Of a stretch of 9,149 bases of DNA, positions 1 to 7,498 are shown one piece after another. Made by a program: the position numbers and the translations under genes. Numbering within the stretch: position 1 is the first letter of the stretch; the number at the start of each line of letters is the position of its first letter. A model generated the notes under the pieces. That model made no database searches, was not told where the DNA came from, and saw only the letters and a list, made by a program, of their open reading frames with translations. This DNA is from an uncultured Lachnospiraceae bacterium. GTDB lineage: Bacteria > Bacillota_A > Clostridia > Lachnospirales > Lachnospiraceae. The stretch is taken from assembly GCA_947178085.1 (NCBI GenBank), contig CAMWWS010000092.1:1-9149 (forward strand), written 5' to 3'.

Positions 1-9
1 GTTACCTAA

Positions 10-3000
10 CTTATAACAGGACAGATATCTGATGATGAATTTGAAAAAATAAAGGCTTACTGTATCAATCACGTGGAATCCAGAGAGACTGATATGGTTA
101 AACCCGATACGCTGGTTACGGAATATGACGAGCCGGCGGATGTGGCGGTATTTGAGAATATACCTGAGCGGGAAGATTTTATCGATATGCCCCAAGCGGA
201 GTTAAAAGAACTTTATGATTCTTTAGGGTTAGCTATGACCTTTAAGGATTTCCTGCATATCCAGAATTATTTTGCAGGTGAAGAGAAAAGAAATCCGACT
301 ATGACGGAAATCCGTGTTCTTGATACATACTGGTCTGACCATTGCAGGCATACCACATTTTCCACGGAACTTAAGGATGTTGCTTTTGATGATGGTTATT
401 ATCAGAAGCCTATTCGTAAGACATATGAGAATTATCTTGAAGCCAGAGAAGAGCTTTTTGCAGGAAGAAAAGATAAATTCGTCTGCCTGATGGATTTAGC
501 TTTGATGGCAATGCGTAAGCTGAAAAAAGAGGGAAAACTGGACGATATGGAGCAGTCCGATGAAATCAATGCATGCTCCGTAGTAGTTCCGGTGGAAATG
601 GATTACGGCAACGGTCCCAAGACCGAAGAGTGGCTTGTATTTTTCAAAAATGAAACCCACAACCATCCTACGGAAATAGAGCCTTTCGGTGGTGCGGCGA
701 CCTGTCTTGGCGGCGCAATCCGCGACCCGCTCTCAGGCAGAGGCTATGTATACCAGGCAATGCGTGTGACAGGAGCGGCAGACCCTACAGTGCCAGTGGC
801 GGATACATTGAAAGGAAAGTTATCTCAGAAGAAACTGGTTCGCGGTGCGGCAAGCGGTTATTCTTCCTATGGAAATCAAATTGGGCTGGCGACAGGTCTG
901 GTTAAGGAAATATATCATCCCGATTATGTGGCAAAAAGAATGGAAATCGGTGCGGTCATGGGTGCGGCACCGAGGAGGAATGTCATTCGTGGTAATTCAG
1001 ACCCTGACGATATAATTATTCTTCTGGGCGGCAGGACAGGACGCGACGGCTGCGGCGGAGCTACTGGCTCTTCCAAAGTGCATACGGAAAGTTCCATAGA
1101 GACCTGCGGAGCTGAGGTACAGAAAGGTAACGCCCCGACGGAACGCAAGATTCAGAGACTGTTCCGCAGGGAGGAAGTAAGCAGATTAATAAAGAAATGT
1201 AACGATTTCGGAGCAGGCGGCGTATCCGTGGCAATCGGAGAGCTGGCTGACGGTCTTACAGTGGATTTGGACAAGGTTCCGAAGAAATATGCCGGCCTAG
1301 ACGGTACAGAGCTGGCTATCTCGGAGTCTCAGGAGAGAATGGCGGTAGTCGTTTCACCAAAAGACGCTGATGAGTTCCTTAAATATGCGGCGCAGGAAAA
1401 TCTGGAAGCTGTCGCAGTCGCGGTGGTTACGAAAGAGCCCCGGCTTATACTTAAATGGCGCGGTAAGGAAATAGTGAATATCGCCAGAGCGTTCCTTGAT
1501 ACTAACGGAGCACATCAGGAGACTTCCGTGCGTGTTAATATGCCGGAACCTGAGAAGAATTATCTGAAGAAAATTGCTAATTCCGAGACAGAAGCAGCAT
1601 TGGCTAAAGGTGATGTGAAAAAGGCATGGCTTACTCTGCTTAACGACCTGAACGTGTGCTCACAGAAAGGTCTTGTGGAGATGTTCGACGCTTCGATTGG
1701 CGCGGGCAGCGTTTACATGCCATATGGAGGAAAATATCAGCTGACCGAAACGCAGGCTATGATTGCCAAATTGCCTGTATTAAAAGGTAAGACAGATACA
1801 GTAACGATGATGAGCTATGGATTTGACCCATATCTGTCAAGCTGGAGCCCTTATCATGGAGCAATATATGCGGTAACGGAATCAATGGCGAAAATCGTCG
1901 CAAACGGCGGCGACTATAAGAAGATTCGCTTCACATTCCAGGAGTATTTCAGACGTATGAGCGAGGAAGCGGAGCGTTGGAGCCAGCCTTTTGCGGCGCT
2001 GCTTGGAGCTTACGATGCACAGATAGGCTACGGACTTCCGTCAATAGGCGGCAAGGATTCCATGTCAGGTACTTTCAATGATATCGACGTACCGCCGACT
2101 TTGGTATCTTTCGCGGTAGATATAGGCAAATCACAGAACATCATAAGCCCTGAACTTAAAAAAGCAGGAGATAAGCTGGTTCTGTTTAAATTTGCGAAAG
2201 ACGAATATGACCTGCCTGTATATGAGAAAGTAATGCAGGTATATGATAAAATCATGACGCTTATGTCAGAAAACAAGATTGTAGCAGCTTATGCTCTGGA
2301 TTCAAAAGGTATTGTGGCAGCAGTCAGCAAGATGGCGTTTGGTAATAAACTCGGAGTTGAGATAGACAAGAATATTGCCAAGGAAGAGCTTTTTGCAAAC
2401 GGTCTGGGATATATTATCGCAGAGATGCCGGCAGAAGCAGCAGATGAGCTTGTAAAATCAGACGCTGTGCAGGGAGAGTCTGGATGTAAAATAATCGGAT
2501 TGGTGACAGACGAACCCGCATTTGTATACGGCGATGCAAAAATTACAATGGACGAGGCGCTTGAAGCATGGACTTCCAGACTGGATAAGGTATTCCCTTA
2601 TACGGCAATAAAGGATAAGAGTCAGGTAGAGTCATCCGTATACGAAGCTAAGGAAGCATATGTTTGTAAAAATAAAGTGGCAAAGCCTACGGTATTTATT
2701 CCCGTATTCCCTGGTACAAACTGTGAATATGACAGCGCCAAAGCCTTTGAAAGAGCGGGAGCTGATGTTGTGACGAAGGTATTTAAGAACCTGACGCCGC
2801 AGGACATTGACGAAAGCTTTACATTATTTGAAGAAGCCATAGGAAAGGCACAGATTATCATGTTCCCCGGAGGTTTCTCTGCTGGTGATGAGCCTGACGG
2901 TTCAGCGAAGTTCTTTGCTACGGCATTCCAGCATGAGAGAATGAAGGAAGCGGTCATGAAGCTGTTAAATGAAAGGGACGGTCTGGCACTTGGTATCTGT

Positions 3001-3480
3001 AACGGTTTTCAGGCTCTTGTTAAGCTGGGACTTGTACCTTATGGTGAGATTACAGGGCAGAAAGAAGATTCACCTACACTGACTTTTAACACCATTAACA
3101 GACACATCTCCAAGATGGCGTACATTAAAGTGGTTTCCAATAAGTCTCCTTGGCTTAGAGGCGCTGAACTTGGCAAGACTTATGTAAACCCAGTATCACA
3201 TGGAGAAGGGCGCTTCGTAGCTCCTAAGGAATGGATTGATAAATTATTTGCAAACGGACAGGTTGCAACCCAATATGCAGATATAGACGGCAATGTATCC
3301 ATGGATGAAGAGTGGAATATCAACGGCTCATATGCTGCGATTGAAGGCATAACCTCTCCTGACGGACGCATATTCGGTAAGATGGCGCACTCCGAGAGAA
3401 GAGATGCAGCTGTAGCCATGAATATCTATGGCGAGCAGGATTTGAAGATATTTGAATCGGGAGTGGAGTATTTCAGGTAA
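10..3480 (+). CDS. purL: Phosphoribosylformylglycinamidine synthase, single-chain type with glutaminase domain; 5' end missing
   Basis: Cytosolic enzyme of de novo purine synthesis: FGAR + ATP + glutamine gives FGAM + ADP + Pi + glutamate. Residues below are numbered from the GTG at 73. Linker-domain motif DHCRHTTF is at 89-96. The first AIRS-like half has NETHNHPTEIEPFGGAAT from 193 and GNQIGLATG from about 267. The second half has SIGGKDSMSG from 657. The C-terminal class I glutamine amidotransferase domain begins near KPTVFIPVFPGTNCEY, has nucleophile Cys976 in LGICNGFQ, and the expected His1106 and Glu1108 in AHSER. This fused form is usually about 1250 residues, so roughly the first 100 (the PurS-like domain) are absent. 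The GTG at 73 is unlikely to be the true start: it has no good ribosome site, and the codons before it read LITGQISDDEFEKIKAYCIN, which is family-like. An in-frame TAA at 7-9 breaks that frame, so there is a frameshift or sequence error at the edge. Identity is very secure; the 5' end is not. Confidence 0.95.
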   Translation, partial: LITGQISDDEFEKIKAYCINHVESRETDMVKPDTLVTEYDEPADVAVFENIPEREDFIDMPQAELKELYDSLGLAMTFKDFLHIQNYFAGEEKRNPTMTEIRVLDTYWSDHCRHTTFSTELKDVAFDDGYYQKPIRKTYENYLEAREELFAGRKDKFVCLMDLALMAMRKLKKEGKLDDMEQSDEINACSVVVPVEMDYGNGPKTEEWLVFFKNETHNHPTEIEPFGGAATCLGGAIRDPLSGRGYVYQAMRVTGAADPTVPVADTLKGKLSQKKLVRGAASGYSSYGNQIGLATGLVKEIYHPDYVAKRMEIGAVMGAAPRRNVIRGNSDPDDIIILLGGRTGRDGCGGATGSSKVHTESSIETCGAEVQKGNAPTERKIQRLFRREEVSRLIKKCNDFGAGGVSVAIGELADGLTVDLDKVPKKYAGLDGTELAISESQERMAVVVSPKDADEFLKYAAQENLEAVAVAVVTKEPRLILKWRGKEIVNIARAFLDTNGAHQETSVRVNMPEPEKNYLKKIANSETEAALAKGDVKKAWLTLLNDLNVCSQKGLVEMFDASIGAGSVYMPYGGKYQLTETQAMIAKLPVLKGKTDTVTMMSYGFDPYLSSWSPYHGAIYAVTESMAKIVANGGDYKKIRFTFQEYFRRMSEEAERWSQPFAALLGAYDAQIGYGLPSIGGKDSMSGTFNDIDVPPTLVSFAVDIGKSQNIISPELKKAGDKLVLFKFAKDEYDLPVYEKVMQVYDKIMTLMSENKIVAAYALDSKGIVAAVSKMAFGNKLGVEIDKNIAKEELFANGLGYIIAEMPAEAADELVKSDAVQGESGCKIIGLVTDEPAFVYGDAKITMDEALEAWTSRLDKVFPYTAIKDKSQVESSVYEAKEAYVCKNKVAKPTVFIPVFPGTNCEYDSAKAFERAGADVVTKVFKNLTPQDIDESFTLFEEAIGKAQIIMFPGGFSAGDEPDGSAKFFATAFQHERMKEAVMKLLNERDGLALGICNGFQALVKLGLVPYGEITGQKEDSPTLTFNTINRHISKMAYIKVVSNKSPWLRGAELGKTYVNPVSHGEGRFVAPKEWIDKLFANGQVATQYADIDGNVSMDEEWNINGSYAAIEGITSPDGRIFGKMAHSERRDAAVAMNIYGEQDLKIFESGVEYFR

Positions 3481-3487
3481 CAAAGAA

Positions 3488-3527
3488 GAGCGGCAGTAAT
3501 TTTGACTGCCGCTCATTTTATCATTTA
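3488..3527 (+). terminator. Rho-independent terminator of purL, possibly bidirectional
   Basis: A perfect 10-bp stem (GAGCGGCAGT at 3488-3497 with ACTGCCGCTC at 3505-3514) has a 7-nt loop and is followed by the T-rich run ATTTTATCATTT. It starts 8 bases after the purL stop. On the minus strand the same stem is followed by TTCTTTG, which is T-rich. It may therefore also stop the convergent transporter operon, whose last codon is 41 bases away. Confidence 0.85.
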
Positions 3528-3554
3528 GCTGTTCCGGCTGATACTAATTTTGCT

Positions 3555-4211
3555 TCAGTATTCCATTTTATTGTAAATACTAACAGTTAAAGGATAAGAT
3601 ACACAAAAGGCAAACAGTGAACAGATGATTAACACACTCACCCCCAATAAGATGGTAGGTATTCCCGGACCAAACAGCTCATTAAATAGTTCATTAGTCA
3701 CAGTAACAATTATCCAATCGATACCGAAAGCGCAGAGTAAGGTAATCACTAAAAATACATCGCTTCTTTCTGCGCCTCCTAAATAGAAGAGCGGTAAAAA
3801 CATTGCCCCCATAAAAAGGCTTATGCTAATCCCCAGCGCAGCCATTGAGAGCGTGTCAATAGGTTGGTCAAAAGGACAACCATGCAAAAGCCATGATAAG
3901 CCGATTTCTATTTCGACAAAAAGCGTTCCTACAAGCATCCATATTATTTGATTGACAAAATAACTCTTTACAATGTCTGCCCGTTTTACAGGCAAGGTCA
4001 ATTTATATTTTCCCCATTTGGAAACAAACTCGTTTTTAACAACGGCAATAGCATTTACAGAAAAACCGACAATGCCTATCATCCCATAGGCTATCTGAAA
4101 TGACTGACTGCGGACGGCAACGATAAAAATTCCTATTATGAGCATAAAGACAGAAAATACTTTTGCATTTGCCCAAACGGTAAAAAAATTGTTTTTAAGT
4201 AATCCTTTCAT
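3555..4211 (-). CDS. ABC-2 type transporter permease (ABC2_membrane_5-like)
   Basis: 218-residue integral membrane protein, the likely channel half of the exporter whose ATPase is encoded just upstream. Six hydrophobic segments are visible, at about 17-34, 40-58, 84-108, 121-144, 152-172 and 184-207. Between the second and third is the cytoplasmic motif LPVKRADIVKSYF (73-85), typical of small ABC-2 permeases found beside YtrA-type GntR regulators. No signal peptide is present. The ATG overlaps the ATPase stop codon by four bases (ATGA), which implies translational coupling, and an AAAGGGGG ribosome site lies just upstream inside the ATPase gene. Six segments suggest it works as a homodimer with two ATPases. 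The substrate cannot be read from sequence; relatives are linked to envelope stress and peptide antibiotic resistance. The family call is confident, the function inferred. Confidence 0.85.
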   Translation of the reverse strand: MKGLLKNNFFTVWANAKVFSVFMLIIGIFIVAVRSQSFQIAYGMIGIVGFSVNAIAVVKNEFVSKWGKYKLTLPVKRADIVKSYFVNQIIWMLVGTLFVEIEIGLSWLLHGCPFDQPIDTLSMAALGISISLFMGAMFLPLFYLGGAERSDVFLVITLLCAFGIDWIIVTVTNELFNELFGPGIPTILLGVSVLIICSLFAFCVSYPLTVSIYNKMEY

Positions 4212-5074
4212 ACTCGTTCCCCCTTTACCAATAGCAACATGATTTCATCAACCGAAACATGGTCTACAACGACATCCCTGTATTTGCGCTGTGTTTCTTT
4301 CCCATTAGAAACTAAAACATCAGTCTGAAAGTCCCGCTTCCGATAAGCTATGATGTCGCTGGGGTTTAATGCAAGAAATTGGCTTTCTTTGCAGCGCATA
4401 ACAGCATAATTATAAACTAAATCATTTTTGGATGCGGTCATAATCAGTTTTCCGTTATGAATAAACGTGATATAATCCGCAACTTTTTCCAAATCGCTTG
4501 TGATGTGGGAAGATAAAAGAATAGAATGGTTTTCTTCCTGCACAAATTCAAGGAAAACATCCAGCATATCATCACGCATGACAGGGTCTAAGCCGCTTGT
4601 TGCCTCGTCCAAAATCAATAATTGCGGGTGATGTGACAAGGCAGCTGCAATTGCCAGCTTCATTGACATTCCCCTGGAATAATCTTTGATTTTTTGTTTA
4701 GCAGGTAAATGAAAGTCATCTAAGTATTTCATGTATAAAGCATTATCCCACTGTTTATAAAGGCTCCCCATGACTTGTGATAATTGCGTTGCTGTCCAAA
4801 AGCCGGGAAAATTATCGCCGTCGTAAACCACGCCGATTTTCTCTCGTATATCCGTATCTTCATCCGACATTTCTTTACCAAACAATTTTATGGTTCCATT
4901 GTCCTTTTTGACCGTATTCAAAATACAGCCGATTGTCGTAGTCTTACCCGCTCCGTTTTCGCCTACAAAGCCCATAATAGCTCCATATGGCAATGAAAAA
5001 GAGAGCTTATCCAATGTAAAATTTGATTTTGGAAATGTCTTTGAAATCTGTTGTAATTCTAAAATGTTCTCCAT
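4208..5074 (-). CDS. ABC transporter ATP-binding protein (YtrB-like)
   Basis: 288-residue cytosolic ATPase that should energise the adjacent permease. Walker A GENGAGKT is at 38-45, the signature motif reads YSRGMSMKL at 132-140, Walker B LLILDE is at 152-157, the D-loop is SGLD at 160-163, and the switch histidine is His190 in SSHI. The signature departs from LSGGQ, and the Q-loop region (IGVVYDGD, 80-87) has Asp where Gln is usual. Both changes occur in ATPases of small GntR-linked exporters, so the enzyme is probably active. Residues after about 215 form a C-terminal extension without a recognised motif. The start ATG is 24 bases after the regulator's stop. The best ribosome site (AAGGAG) sits 13 bases from the ATG, longer than ideal, but no other start lies in frame before a stop codon. 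It is the middle gene of a GntR-ATPase-permease operon. Confidence 0.92.
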   Translation of the reverse strand: MENILELQQISKTFPKSNFTLDKLSFSLPYGAIMGFVGENGAGKTTTIGCILNTVKKDNGTIKLFGKEMSDEDTDIREKIGVVYDGDNFPGFWTATQLSQVMGSLYKQWDNALYMKYLDDFHLPAKQKIKDYSRGMSMKLAIAAALSHHPQLLILDEATSGLDPVMRDDMLDVFLEFVQEENHSILLSSHITSDLEKVADYITFIHNGKLIMTASKNDLVYNYAVMRCKESQFLALNPSDIIAYRKRDFQTDVLVSNGKETQRKYRDVVVDHVSVDEIMLLLVKGERV

Positions 5075-5098
5075 GTTAAGGCCAACGCTCCTTTCTCA

Positions 5099-5476
5099 CT
5101 ATTCGTTCTCTTCATAGAATAAAGTTAACAGCTCCGTCAATTTTTCAAGGGAAATATTACTCATTCGCCCAATTTCAGCGGCTGCCTGCAAATGTTCCTC
5201 GGCTATACGCTGTTGTTCCTCCTGATAAAATTCTTTATTCCGTGCCGATACAAAACTTCCCCTGCCAACCGTAGTTTCGATAAATCCGTCCCTTTGTAAA
5301 TCTTCATAGGCTTTTTGTACGGTGATAACGCTCACATGGATTGATTTCGCCAAGGCCCGCATCGAGGGGATTGTATCACCGGCTTGTAATTCACCACTCA
5401 TTATCATTGCTTTAATTTGGGATGTAATCTGCTCATAAATCGGTTTATTGGCATTGTTACTGATAATTATTTCCAT
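5099..5476 (-). CDS. GntR-family transcriptional regulator, YtrA subfamily
   Basis: 125-residue DNA-binding protein, first gene of the transporter operon. The winged helix-turn-helix occupies about 11-76: KPIYEQITSQIKAMI opens it, GDTIPSMRALAKSI follows, then recognition helix VSVITVQKAYEDL and the wing GFIETTVGRGSFV. Only about 50 residues follow, rich in Glu and Gln and predicted helical. This matches the short dimerisation tail of the YtrA subfamily rather than the large effector domains of FadR, HutC or MocR types. ATG at 5474-5476 is preceded by AGAGG at a spacing of about 10 bases. Known relatives repress their own ABC transporter operon, with derepression by cell-wall-active compounds. 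A matching palindrome lies in the promoter (5502-5522), which supports autorepression here. The inducer is unknown. Confidence 0.92.
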   Translation of the reverse strand: MEIIISNNANKPIYEQITSQIKAMIMSGELQAGDTIPSMRALAKSIHVSVITVQKAYEDLQRDGFIETTVGRGSFVSARNKEFYQEEQQRIAEEHLQAAAEIGRMSNISLEKLTELLTLFYEENE

Positions 5477-5501
5477 GATGCGTTCACCTCTGTTTCATAA
5501 G

Positions 5502-5522
5502 TGTACTTATTGTATAAGTACA
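5502..5522. promoter_or_regulatory. Probable GntR (YtrA-type) operator
   Basis: A perfect inverted repeat, TGTACTTAT-TGT-ATAAGTACA, has 9-bp arms around a 3-base centre. Its right end meets the -10 box of the minus-strand promoter and it covers the expected transcription start, so a bound dimer would block RNA polymerase. It lies 26 bases upstream of the gntR start codon. Size, symmetry and position fit a GntR dimer site; binding by this particular protein is inferred. Confidence 0.75.
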
Positions 5523-5549
5523 TTATAACACGCATGTAGCAATTGTCAA
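5522..5549 (-). promoter_or_regulatory. Sigma-A promoter of the gntR-ABC operon
   Basis: On the minus strand, consensus TTGACA (5544-5549) and consensus TATAAT (5522-5527) are separated by 16 bases. A TG one base before the -10 makes it an extended -10 promoter. This strong promoter reads into the three-gene cassette and is overlapped at its downstream edge by the inverted repeat at 5502-5522, a standard repressor arrangement. Confidence 0.82.
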
Positions 5550-5607
5550 TAACCTCGGTATTGTGATGTGGGGCGCTTTCTGGTAAAATACATATATCGG
5601 CATTATA

Positions 5608-5643
5608 AAAAGATATTGCAAAAGATAATGTAAAAGATAATAC
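5608..5643. repeat. Three-copy 12-bp tandem repeat upstream of the reductase gene
   Basis: Three consecutive 12-base units read AAAAGATATTGC, AAAAGATAATGT and AAAAGATAATAC, with an exact 12-bp period. They lie 84-119 bases upstream of the aldo/keto reductase start and about 60 bases beyond the -35 box of the divergent promoter. I see no clear sigma-A promoter for the reductase elsewhere in 5550-5726. The repeats may be regulator sites, may include an A/T-rich promoter element, or may be simple slippage in AT-rich DNA. Confidence 0.5.
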
Positions 5644-5726
5644 ATAGATTGTTGCCGGGTTTATTTGAAGAGAATGTCTACACTTGGAAAAAGAATATAT
5701 TAATTTAAATAAAAGGAGGAAGAATA

Positions 5727-6854
5727 ATGGAAAGATATCTTGGAGAAAACACACCTAAGCTTGGATTTGGATTGATGCGCCTGCCAAAGTTATCTGATGG
5801 CAGTATCGATATTGAGCAGACAAAAGTAATGGTAGACCTTTTTATGGAGGCAGGGTTTACATATTATGATACTGCGTATGTATATGATAATGGTGAATCG
5901 GAGAAAGCTGCAAAGGCGGCGCTTGTAGACCGTTACCCCAGAGAGAGCTACACTTTATGTACCAAGCTGTGTGCATGGATGGGCGAACATAGTGAAAAGG
6001 CTGCCAAACAGCAGTTTTACACAAGTCTCGAGCGTACCGGCGCGGGGTATTTTGATTACTACCTGCTTCATGCACTGCAGCGCAGCAACTACAAGGTATA
6101 TGATGAATATCATATTTGGGACTTTGTAAAGGAACAAAAGGAAAAGGGACTTATTAAAAATTATGGATTTTCATTCCATGCAGACCCGGAACTCTTGGAA
6201 GAGCTTTTGAATGACCATCCTGATGTAGATTTCGTGCAGTTGCAGATAAACTATGCCGATTGGGAGAATCCGGGCGTGAGAGCCCGTGAGTGCTGGGAGA
6301 TTGCTCGTAAGCACGGTAAGTCCATTACTATAATGGAACCTGTCAAGGGCGGTGCGCTGGCAGACCCGGTGCCTGAGGTGCAGGAAATATTAAAGACAGC
6401 CAACCCTAATGTGTCGCTTGCATCATGGGCAGTCCGCTTTGCAGCATCTTTGGACGGCATCATTACGGTCCTTTCAGGTATGTCTAACATCGAACAGATG
6501 AAGGACAATATTTCATACATGAAGGAATTTAAGCCGCTTAGTGAAGAAGAACAGTCAGTTATCCGCAGAGCGCAGGCCGTGTTAGAGGGAGATAAAGCAA
6601 TTCCTTGTACCGCATGTCATTACTGTACGGAGGGATGTCCTAAGAATATCCCTATTCCGGAGATATTCTCGGTGAAGAACCGCCAGAGAGGTAATGCCGC
6701 CTTCCGTGGCAGAAGGGAATATACGATTGCTACACAAGGAAAGGGCAGGGCTTCCGACTGTATTGAATGTGGTCAGTGCGAAAATGCTTGCCCGCAGCAG
6801 ATTAATGTTATTACAAGGTTGAAAGACTGTGCGGCGCAGTTTGAGCAGGAATAA
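5727..6854 (+). CDS. Aldo/keto reductase with C-terminal 2x[4Fe-4S] ferredoxin domain
   Basis: 375-residue cytosolic oxidoreductase. The N-terminal TIM barrel (about 1-280) carries the AKR catalytic tetrad: Asp48 and Tyr53 in YYDTAYVYDNGESE, Lys80 in CTKL and His115 in LLHAL. SGMSNIEQM from 250 is the C-terminal cofactor-binding loop. The tail binds two [4Fe-4S] clusters: Cys294, 297, 300 and 304 (CTACHYCTEGCP) and Cys345, 348, 351 and 355 (CIECGQCENACP), each set followed by Pro. This architecture is common in anaerobic Firmicutes and suggests electron exchange between NAD(P)H, or ferredoxin-like carriers, and a carbonyl substrate. The substrate is unknown. AGGAGG at 5714-5719 is 7 bases before the ATG. 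The gene stands alone: it is divergent from the gntR operon and has its own terminator. Family and domains are secure. Confidence 0.95.
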   Translation: MERYLGENTPKLGFGLMRLPKLSDGSIDIEQTKVMVDLFMEAGFTYYDTAYVYDNGESEKAAKAALVDRYPRESYTLCTKLCAWMGEHSEKAAKQQFYTSLERTGAGYFDYYLLHALQRSNYKVYDEYHIWDFVKEQKEKGLIKNYGFSFHADPELLEELLNDHPDVDFVQLQINYADWENPGVRARECWEIARKHGKSITIMEPVKGGALADPVPEVQEILKTANPNVSLASWAVRFAASLDGIITVLSGMSNIEQMKDNISYMKEFKPLSEEEQSVIRRAQAVLEGDKAIPCTACHYCTEGCPKNIPIPEIFSVKNRQRGNAAFRGRREYTIATQGKGRASDCIECGQCENACPQQINVITRLKDCAAQFEQE

Positions 6855-6896
6855 AGAAAGATAGAATGAATATGTGTAATATGTATTTCTAATAGG

Positions 6897-6939
6897 AAAA
6901 GACAATCCGGAAAGCAAGAGGGTTCGGGTTGTCTTTTTT
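6897..6939 (+). terminator. Rho-independent terminator after the reductase gene
   Basis: AAAAGACAATCCGGA (6897-6911) pairs with a run ending TTCGGGTTGTCTTTT (about 6923-6937), with two G-T wobbles and a loop of about 11 bases. A run of six T follows the paired GAC at 6934-6939. It lies about 40 bases after the reductase stop. Confidence 0.8.
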
Positions 6940-7001
6940 GTATTTGGGTTAAAGCGAGTTAGTTTTGGTAAATTAGGCATTCACAATGGAATGAGGTGTG
7001 A

Positions 7002-7022
7002 TATACTTTATCATAGTATAAT
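7002..7022 (+). promoter_or_regulatory. Likely promoter -10 box with overlapping inverted repeat
   Basis: A perfect TATAAT is at 7017-7022, 20 bases before the next start codon. No good TTGACA lies 16-18 bases upstream (the region reads GAGGTGTG), so the promoter may need an activator. TATACT (7002-7007) and AGTATA (7015-7020) form a 6-bp inverted repeat with a 7-base centre that overlaps the -10. A second short repeat, CATTC-N6-GAATG, is at 6978-6993. Either could be an operator. It should drive the orphan gene and lysR together. Confidence 0.5.
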
Positions 7023-7042
7023 AGCAAAGAAGAAGGTGGAAT

Positions 7043-7498
7043 ATGAAATTTGAGTATCGGTATTTAAGTGAGAAAAGAGCGGCGGAGTTTGATGCGATGG
7101 GATTGAGAGATCCAAACGGGAAAAAGATTCATATTAATTATTCGGAATGTGTAACAAATGAGGATGAATTGGTAGTGTTTCAAAAAATATATTTTGCTGA
7201 TCATTATAATTATGAGAATGATTGTGATCAATATATTTTGTTTTATAAAGGATATCACTATTTTTTGAAAATAGAAGATAGACTTCGAAAAGAAACGAAT
7301 GATGGTATAGTATCGATTTATTTTAAATTTATTATACTCGATACCATTCCTGAACGAGAGAAATGCTCTTCAGAAGAAGTGTTATCTGTGTTAAAGGATG
7401 TTCTTTATGAAAAAGAAAGACATATAGGGTCATATATGGTGTTAGAAGGTGATATTCCGACGGAAATCATATATAAGGGAGAGAAAATTTATGGATAA
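7043..7498 (+). CDS. Hypothetical protein, AT-rich orphan gene next to lysR
   Basis: I do not recognise this 151-residue protein. It has no signal peptide, membrane segment, cysteine motif or catalytic signature I can name. It is unusually rich in aromatic and charged residues (for example DHYNYENDCDQYILFY and YKGYHYFLKIEDRL) and looks like a small soluble alpha/beta protein. The ATG has a GAAGGTGG ribosome site about 4 bases upstream and follows a TATAAT box, so it is probably real. Base composition differs from its neighbours: 7141-7320 is only about one-quarter G+C by count, with heavy use of TTT, AAA, ATT and TAT codons. This suggests recent acquisition or weak selection. Its stop is 31 bases before lysR, so the two are likely co-transcribed. 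A small immunity-like or accessory protein is possible, but nothing in the sequence proves it. Confidence 0.65.
   Translation: MKFEYRYLSEKRAAEFDAMGLRDPNGKKIHINYSECVTNEDELVVFQKIYFADHYNYENDCDQYILFYKGYHYFLKIEDRLRKETNDGIVSIYFKFIILDTIPEREKCSSEEVLSVLKDVLYEKERHIGSYMVLEGDIPTEIIYKGEKIYG

Noticed and set aside
73..75. GTG as the true purL start
   Set aside because: There is no suitable ribosome site, the preceding codons are family-like coding sequence, and starting here would remove the N-terminal PurS-like domain.
4784..5117. Plus-strand ORFs inside the ABC ATPase gene
   Set aside because: They are antisense to strongly conserved Walker A coding sequence and have no independent signals.
5608..5643. 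CRISPR-like array
   Set aside because: The 12-bp units are directly adjacent with no spacers, and no cas genes are present.
5467..5754. Minus-strand 95-codon ORF overlapping the reductase start
   Set aside because: It runs across the gntR promoter, operator and tandem repeat, has a low-complexity Leu/Phe-rich product, and has no family resemblance.
6582..6980. Minus-strand 132-codon ORF opposite the reductase 3' end
   Set aside because: It is antisense to the conserved cysteine motifs and crosses a terminator; its composition is that of a shadow frame.
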